DNA from: Deltaproteobacteria bacterium
Lineage (GTDB): Bacteria; Desulfobacterota; Syntrophobacteria; BM002
Length of the DNA: 27,902 nucleotides
Assembly (NCBI GenBank): GCA_020350905.1
Contig: CP070843.1
Coordinates: forward strand, 2,041,172 to 2,069,073
Direction: 5' to 3'
Made by a program: the position numbers and the translations under genes
In this document: positions 23,231 to 27,902 of the stretch, one piece after another
Layout of the letters: every line of letters begins with the position of its first letter
Position numbering within the stretch: position 1 is the stretch's first letter
The notes under the pieces: generated by a model
What the model was told of the DNA's origin: nothing
Seen by the model: only the letters and a program-made list of their open reading frames with translations
Database searches by the model: none

Positions 23231-23740
23231 TTAGTCGCACGTGGTGGCGCAGCATGCACAGCTTTCGGGGGCGCACCCTCCGTTTTCTTTCAGCGCCTCC
23301 AACTCCTCATCTCGGGCCTCTCGAACCTCGACCACCTCGACATCAAAATGCAGACGTTCCCCGGCCAGCGGGTGGTTCATGTCGGCTACCACCACTTCAT
23401 CGTTCACGGACTCCACACGTAACCTCACAGGCCCGTGAGGCCCACTAGCCTCGAACACCATGTTGGGTTCGATGTCCATGTCGCCGGGAAATTGCTCACG
23501 CGGAATTTCACGGAAGAGCTCTTGGATGGGTTGGCCGTAACCCTCCTCAGGCTCAACGGTGAACGTGGCGCTCTGGCCTTGCTCCATCCCCTCGAGTTCC
23601 TTTTGAAGTCCCACTATGACCTGACTGGCGCCAAATATAAAACTAAAAGGCTTGCTGGGATCGGAACGGTCGATCACTTCATCGGAGTCGAGGGAAAGGG
23701 TGTACTCAATGCTCACATAGGCGTTGTCTTGAATCTTCAT
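23231..23740 (-). CDS. slyD: SlyD-type FKBP peptidyl-prolyl isomerase with metal-binding tail
   Basis: This 169-residue protein has the SlyD layout: a split FKBP domain (YTLSLDSDEVIDRSDPSKPFSF... early, DMNHPLAGERLHF at 120-132) enclosing an insert-in-flap chaperone domain at about 72-118 (FREIPREQFPGD). The C-terminal tail holds five cysteines (Cys156, 161, 163, 164, 168), suited to binding nickel or zinc. It folds proteins in the cytoplasm and in other bacteria helps nickel enzyme maturation. AGGAGA precedes ATG 23740, and an intrinsic terminator lies downstream. A perfect inverted repeat CCCGTTCG (23765-23772) with CGAACGGG (23797-23804) lies just upstream of the start. Confidence 0.93.
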   Translation of the reverse strand: MKIQDNAYVSIEYTLSLDSDEVIDRSDPSKPFSFIFGASQVIVGLQKELEGMEQGQSATFTVEPEEGYGQPIQELFREIPREQFPGDMDIEPNMVFEASGPHGPVRLRVESVNDEVVVADMNHPLAGERLHFDVEVVEVREARDEELEALKENGGCAPESCACCATTCD

Positions 23741-24331
23741 CAGAATCTTCTCCTAAAAAATAATCCCGTTCGGAATAACCGCACCGCGCGGAAATTCGAA
23801 CGGGAGGTTACCGCTCACTATAATTGTCATTAACAGAAAGGTCAACCGGTAGACCTTCAAGGAGTTTCCCCAAAAATGTTATGAGCGACATAGGCCACAG
23901 GGGAAGGCTCCTCCACAACGAGCAATTGAATCCCGCTCAAGCAGGATTCGAAATGTAAGGAAGGTTCCAATTCTGTTGGAATTAGCTCGCTAAGCTCAGT
24001 CCGCCCTTGCGGACTGGGCATTACGCTCGCTGGGGCATTTTCGCGCCATTTTATGGCAGTGTCGCCTTCAAAAATGCACCACATCTTCATGCTGGCCTTA
24101 GCGGGGCGAAGAGTGGAAGGAGAGAAGGCTCAGGTGCTCGTTGTTTCACAGCCTCCCCCTGTGGTCTTGCTGGTGTTTGTTCTGAGTGATTGGTGGGAGG
24201 TTGTCAAAAAGCCATTGGTAACATGTTGCAACTTCCGTCAATCTGAAATCTAAAATCTGAAATCTGAAATCTTTAATGCTTCATGCTCTAATGGATCCGG
24301 TTTCTTAGATTTGTATGGACAATGAATATTG
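23741..24331. other. Intergenic, no convincing gene; inverted and tandem repeats
   Basis: Contents seen: the CCCGTTCG/CGAACGGG hairpin just upstream of slyD; arms 23893-23924 and 24135-24166 that match as an imperfect inverted repeat at 25 of 32 positions; a perfect hairpin CAGTCCGC (23997-24004) with GCGGACTG (24009-24016); and a short tandem run of about 9-base GAAATCT units at 24241-24274. Small open frames here mirror one another because of the inverted repeat and look non-coding. Confidence 0.6.
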
Positions 24332-24414
24332 TGACCGACTGGTCAGTCAATAATTCTATATTTGACTAATTATTTAATATATTATATGATAGTTTCCGAC
24401 TGACCAGTCGGTCA
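24332..24414 (+). promoter_or_regulatory. Promoter flanked by two TetR-type operators
   Basis: Operator 1, TGACCGACTGGTCAGTCA (24332-24349), recurs as its reverse complement at 24397-24414 with one mismatch in 18. Each site is itself an imperfect dyad (GAC-GAC-GTC-GTC pattern). Between them lie -35 TTGACT (24362-24367) and -10 TATGAT (24385-24390) with an ideal 17-base spacer. Operator 2 covers the expected transcription start, so the TetR protein encoded 18 bases later probably represses its own promoter and any downstream genes on the message. Confidence 0.85.
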
Positions 24415-24431
24415 AATGGAGGTCATGCTCA

Positions 24432-25052
24432 ATGATACCGTTATCTCGAAAGGAAGAAAAGAGAGCCTTAATCATCGAAGCCGCTGCCAAGGTCTTTGCT
24501 CGACAAGGTTTTGCGGGCACTTTAATGGCAGAGATCGCCATTGAGGCAGGAATCGGCAAGGGTACTTTATACGAATACTTCGACAGTAAAGAGGACCTTT
24601 TCTTCACTGTGTTTGAGTGGTTTGTCAAAGCGACTGAGGCCAAGGCCCAGGTTAGCATCGCTGCTCTTGGAGGGTCCGCATCTGACCGTCTGAGGGCCCT
24701 GAGTGATTCCCTTATGAACTCTTGGGCTGAAATGAGAGACATGTTTTCTTTGGTTATGGAGTTTTGGTCAGCTTCAGCCTCCTCGCAGCTGCGGCAGCGG
24801 TTTAAACAAGCGTTCAGGCAAGGATACGGTGATTTTCGGCAGATTGTCTCGACCCTGATCCGTGACGGGATCGAGCGTGGCGAATTTCAGCCGCACGTTG
24901 ACATTGAGTCAGTGGCCGCAGCACTGGTTGGAACCTGGGATGCCTTACTCCTGCAGGCCTGGTTCGACGATGATTTCAATCCTTTGACCGCTGCCAGGGG
25001 ATTCATGACTGTTGTCATCAATGGTTTGACCGCAAAGCCCCGCAAACTGTAG
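24432..25052 (+). CDS. TetR/AcrR-family transcriptional repressor
   Basis: The 206-residue protein has the TetR N-terminal DNA-binding domain: IIEAAAKVFARQGFAGTLMA (14-33) then EIAIEAGIGKGTLYEYFDSK (34-53), which contains the helix-turn-helix. The C-terminal ligand domain (60-200) is variable, as usual, and the inducer is unknown. Start ATG 24432 has GGAGG at 24418-24422. Two matching operators flank its promoter (24332-24414), indicating autoregulation. The LolA-like and permease genes that follow in the same direction are its likely other targets. Confidence 0.95.
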   Translation: MIPLSRKEEKRALIIEAAAKVFARQGFAGTLMAEIAIEAGIGKGTLYEYFDSKEDLFFTVFEWFVKATEAKAQVSIAALGGSASDRLRALSDSLMNSWAEMRDMFSLVMEFWSASASSQLRQRFKQAFRQGYGDFRQIVSTLIRDGIERGEFQPHVDIESVAAALVGTWDALLLQAWFDDDFNPLTAARGFMTVVINGLTAKPRKL

Positions 25053-25113
25053 ATAACGGCTTTCGATTTATGATTTTACTAACCACGGAGACACGAAGAA
25101 GTGCTTCGCACTC

Positions 25114-25273
25114 AAATTCGAAATCCGAAATCCGAAGCACGAAACAAATACAAAATCCGAATTCTCAAATGTTCAAAACATAACTGTCTATAGAGACTTG
25201 TCTTGTGTTTCGGTCATTTGGATTTTGGTAATTCGAATTTGTTTCGGATTTCGATATTCGGATTTCGGATTTA
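25114..25273. repeat. Inverted pair of CGAAATCC-type degenerate repeats
   Basis: The left arm (about 25114-25180) is built of CGAAATCC, CGAAGCACGAAACAAAT and similar words. The right arm (about 25209-25273) is its approximate reverse complement, built of TTCGGATTT units and GTTTCGGATTTCGATATTCG. A third, related unit occurs at 27352-27440 (CGAATATCGAAGCACGAAATT). This degenerate AT-rich family recurs in gaps of this genome and fills most of the space between the TetR and LolA-like genes. Confidence 0.7.
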
Positions 25274-25335
25274 CATTAGCTTTTTGTCTCTGTGGTGAAT
25301 CTTCAATCAGGCTTCCTCACTATTGGAGCAAACAA

Positions 25336-26118
25336 ATGACGATTTTCTCCAAGATATTCAATAAAACAAAGTATTTATTTATCCTCATTTTGGTTATGCT
25401 CTTGAGCCATGCCCCAGTCCGAGCCCAAGAGACACCCCTTACCCCCAGACAGATCCTGGACAAGGTTGACGACCTCTTTCGAAGCAAATCGAGTCAAGGA
25501 CTTGCAACTATGGCTGTCACCACAGCCCACTGGAAACGGTCATTATCTCTGGAGATGTGGAGCAAAGGTAAGGAGAAATCGCTCTATCGCATACTCGCGC
25601 CCAAGAAAGAGAAGGGCACCGCCACTCTGCGTTCCGGTAACGACATTTGGAACTACCTGCCCAAAGTGAAAAGGGTAATTAAACTTCCCTCATCCATGAT
25701 GGCGGCGTCCTGGATGGGATCACATTTTACCAACGATGATTTGGTCAAGGAGAGCCGCATGGCCGACGACTACACCTTCGAGATTACCTTTTCAGGTGCA
25801 ATGCAAGGCCAGGAAATTGTCGAGGTTACCTGCTATCCGAAACCGGATGCGGCTGTGGTTTGGGGAAAGGTTCTTGTCAGGGCCCTGCGGAAGGAATACT
25901 TACCTTTATTTGTAAAGTACTACGATGAAGACCTTCGTCTGGCCCGGACCATGACCTTTTCCCAGGTGTCACAACTAGGTGGCCGCTTGCTTCCCGCTCT
26001 GGTGACAATGGTCCCAGAGGATAAACCGGAGGAATCTACTATAATTCACTACAAGAAGATTGACTTTGACATCGATCTGGAAGACGATTTTTTTTCCTTG
26101 AGAACTTTGCAGCGATAG
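25336..26118 (+). CDS. LolA-like outer-membrane lipoprotein-sorting protein
   Basis: A signal peptide (KYLFILILVMLLSHAPVRA, ending near residue 30) leads a 260-residue periplasmic protein of the LolA-like sorting family: LTPRQILDKVDDLFRSKSS, a K-x-K/R-SLYRIL strand, RSGNDIWNYLPKVKRV (the family's W-Y-P core) and a late DFFSLRTLQR end. These proteins bind lipid or lipoprotein and hand it across the periplasm, implying an outer membrane. ATG 25336 is chosen over an upstream frame because GGAG (25324-25327) precedes it and the signal peptide then starts cleanly. It lies 11 bases before the permease gene and is probably in the TetR message. Confidence 0.9.
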   Translation: MTIFSKIFNKTKYLFILILVMLLSHAPVRAQETPLTPRQILDKVDDLFRSKSSQGLATMAVTTAHWKRSLSLEMWSKGKEKSLYRILAPKKEKGTATLRSGNDIWNYLPKVKRVIKLPSSMMAASWMGSHFTNDDLVKESRMADDYTFEITFSGAMQGQEIVEVTCYPKPDAAVVWGKVLVRALRKEYLPLFVKYYDEDLRLARTMTFSQVSQLGGRLLPALVTMVPEDKPEESTIIHYKKIDFDIDLEDDFFSLRTLQR

Positions 26119-26129
26119 AGGAGGCTCGG

Positions 26130-27347
26130 GTGAATACTTTTCGCTACGGTTGGCGAAACCTCTGGCGCAACACCAGGCGAACCGGTATCACCCTAGCAGC
26201 AGTATGCTTGAGCACAGCTATCCTGATGGCAAGTTACGGGCTCATGGACGGCCTCATGCAACACGCCGTATCCAATGCCACGAATCTGGTGGTTGGGGAG
26301 GTCCAGATCCACGCCCCGGGCTATCTGGCGGACCACTCAATCTACAAGGCTTTGAACGAGCCCGACCTCATTTTACAGGCTGCAAGACAGAAGAACATCG
26401 CCGCCGCACCCCGCCGTTACGGCTATGGACTCGTGGCCGTTGGCACCAAATCTGCTGGGGCACGGTTTTGGGGTGTGGAGCCAGCTTTTGAGCGGACCAC
26501 CTTTGACCTTGCACAACACCTGCAAGAGGGTCGCTTTCTATCAGAGACCACACAGCGTAGCGTGGTTCTGGGCCAGAAGTTAGCTCGGTCACTGCAGGCT
26601 CAGGTTGGCTCTGAGATCGTGGTTGTGGTTCAGGCTGCCGATGGCTCTCTCGGCAACGATCTCTATACTGTGACGGGTATCCTGAAAGCTGCCGGAGATA
26701 GCATCGATCGCAACGCCGCCCTGATCCATGCGGCAGACTTTGTAGAACTCTTTGTTTCAGGAGAGCGGATTCATGAGGTAGCCCTCAATTCCAGAGGAAC
26801 GGTGTCCCTCGAAGGACTAACAACATTGCTCTCGGTTGCAGCCCCTGAAGAAGAGATAAAGAGCTGGCGCCACCTTATGCCCGAGGTCTCGGATATGGTC
26901 AATCTCTTTGATGCCTTTATCTGGATCTTTGGGCTGATCTTTCTGTTGGCGGCTGGTATGGGTGTTATGAACACCATGCTCATGGCAACGTATGAACGAA
27001 TCCGAGAATTTGGCATTCTCAAGGCTTTAGGGGCCACACCCTGGGGTATCATCAGGGACGTTGCCGCCGAGGCTCTGGTGCTGGCTGCTTTGGGGACGGT
27101 TTTGGGAACAATCATGGGCTTGGCAGGTTCCTACTATCTGCAGGAAGTCGGACTTGATCTGAGCATCTTCGCCGGCACCTACTCGGTCGGCGGGGTAGCC
27201 TTTGACCCGATCTGGAGGGCGACCATCAGCCCCAAAATGGTTTTTATTCCAGTGGTCCTCATGCTGATCATTGGCCTGGTCGCCTCCCTCTACCCGGCGG
27301 CACTGGCCGCTCGATTGGACCCAGTGAAGGCGATACATAGACCATAA
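26130..27347 (+). CDS. MacB/LolC-type ABC transporter permease (FtsX domain)
   Basis: This 405-residue protein has the type VII ABC architecture: one N-terminal membrane helix (about 17-37, ITLAAVCLSTAILMASYG), a large periplasmic MacB core domain (40-260), then three helices in the FtsX domain, including MGVMNTMLMATYERIREFGI and the coupling segment KALGATPW. The start is GTG 26130 with a strong GAGGAGG ribosome binding site. No ATP-binding partner is encoded in this window, although such permeases need one. The preceding LolA-like gene suggests that it extracts lipoproteins or lipids from the inner membrane. Confidence 0.93.
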   Translation: MNTFRYGWRNLWRNTRRTGITLAAVCLSTAILMASYGLMDGLMQHAVSNATNLVVGEVQIHAPGYLADHSIYKALNEPDLILQAARQKNIAAAPRRYGYGLVAVGTKSAGARFWGVEPAFERTTFDLAQHLQEGRFLSETTQRSVVLGQKLARSLQAQVGSEIVVVVQAADGSLGNDLYTVTGILKAAGDSIDRNAALIHAADFVELFVSGERIHEVALNSRGTVSLEGLTTLLSVAAPEEEIKSWRHLMPEVSDMVNLFDAFIWIFGLIFLLAAGMGVMNTMLMATYERIREFGILKALGATPWGIIRDVAAEALVLAALGTVLGTIMGLAGSYYLQEVGLDLSIFAGTYSVGGVAFDPIWRATISPKMVFIPVVLMLIIGLVASLYPAALAARLDPVKAIHRP

Positions 27348-27902
27348 AGGGAAATTCGAATATCGAAGCACGAAATTGGTCCTCCGGACTCCCCACCCTC
27401 CGGGCGGGACCCCAGTTTCGAAACAATATCAAATGACCAAAGCACGAAATTCAAAACGTAAAAGCAATAAACTAGGACTTTGTTTTGAACATTTGAAAAT
27501 TTGAAATTCGCCTGTTGACTTTACTCCGCAAGAGTTCTAGAGGGCTGGCACCTTCGCTTACGCTCGCTCTGCTGTTCTTGCCGGGCGGAGGTCTACCGGA
27601 CCGAAGGTTGTGGCAGCCCGAGCTGCGGATGTAGCCAGCCTTCGCAGTAATATGGGACAGTCTTATCTATTGCAGATGGCCAAGGCTGGCCACATACGCC
27701 GCTTCGGGAAAATTCCCAGCCCTCAATCGCAATCTATGCGGAGTTAAGTGTATGGTCGCATTTGAAATTTTGATTTGTTTAGGATTTCTCCTTCGGAGTG
27801 CCCCCCCCCCGGGCGGGGCCCCCGGTTGGAAATTCGGGTTTGGGTTTTACCTGACTTCGTTCATGCGTTGTGAGTTGGTGGGTTGACTATACCCGCCATA
27901 AA
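27348..27902. other. Repeat-rich intergenic tail, no gene seen
   Basis: Contents: CGAAATTC-type degenerate repeats at 27352-27440 and 27483-27510; two copies of a GC-rich module, TCCGGACTCCCC...CGGGCGGGACCCC (27381-27422) and TTCGGAGTGCCCC...GGGCGGGGCCCC (27789-27831), the second with a ten-C run; and an imperfectly palindromic block with ends GAGGGCTGG (27540-27548) and CCAGCCCTC (27716-27724). No frame in this stretch looks coding, so the ATPase for the upstream permease is not here. Confidence 0.65.

Noticed and set aside
23857..24253. Small open frames of 60-77 residues on both strands between slyD and the TetR gene
   Set aside because: They fall in inverted-repeat DNA and mirror one another in translation (LLVVEEPSPV versus VLVVSQPPPV); no recognisable domain and no convincing ribosome binding site.
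25198..25335. 46-residue N-terminal extension of the LolA-like protein
   Set aside because: The extension is translated repeat DNA. ATG 25336 has a ribosome binding site and begins a clean signal peptide.

Overview
The window looks like a chromosomal piece from an anaerobic, Gram-negative, Wood-Ljungdahl-type bacterium, most plausibly a Desulfobacterota (deltaproteobacterial) sulfate reducer or relative. The evidence is a dense set of corrinoid methyltransferase genes (three MttB-superfamily methyltransferases, two corrinoid proteins, one complete and one partial MtrH-type pterin methyltransferase, and a RACo-type corrinoid activator). A LolA-like envelope protein implies an outer membrane, and the gaps carry many degenerate palindromic repeats. 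The taxonomic assignment is inference.

Layout. (1) Bases 1-5472, plus strand: the last codons of an MtrH-type methyltransferase, a divergent MttB homologue, its corrinoid protein, a SAM-dependent methyltransferase of no family I recognise, and an asparagine-synthetase-like protein that has lost the glutaminase cysteine. (2) Bases 5704-13864, minus strand: an isochorismatase-fold hydrolase, then (read from 13864 downwards) MtrH-type methyltransferase, corrinoid protein, MttB, MttB, DUF1638 protein and RACo. A 276-bp imperfect palindrome lies immediately upstream of this operon. (3) Bases 14158-16650: repeat-rich DNA, a frameshifted metallophosphoesterase pseudogene and a ParB-fold protein whose start overlaps it. 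(4) Bases 16654-21097, minus strand: a four-gene OpuC/YehZYXW-type quaternary-amine (betaine-like) ABC importer with an unusual zinc-ribbon permease. (5) Bases 21537-23740, minus strand: an MmgE/PrpD-family protein and SlyD. (6) Bases 24332-27347, plus strand: a TetR regulator with two operators around a strong promoter, then a LolA-like protein and a MacB/LolC-type permease. The last 550 bases are repeats.

How it may work together: the importer brings in a quaternary amine such as a betaine. MttB-type proteins move a methyl group to Co(I) on the corrinoid proteins, the MtrH-type proteins pass it to tetrahydrofolate, and RACo re-reduces corrinoid that has oxidised to Co(II). No MttB homologue here has an internal TAG, so all are the non-pyrrolysine type. 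The most unusual part is the left cluster, where a divergent MttB that lacks the C-terminal GxGG...DHT block sits with a SAM methyltransferase and a Cys-less AsnB-like synthetase. This may be an undescribed pathway that makes or processes a methylated amide or amine. The substrate cannot be read from the sequence.
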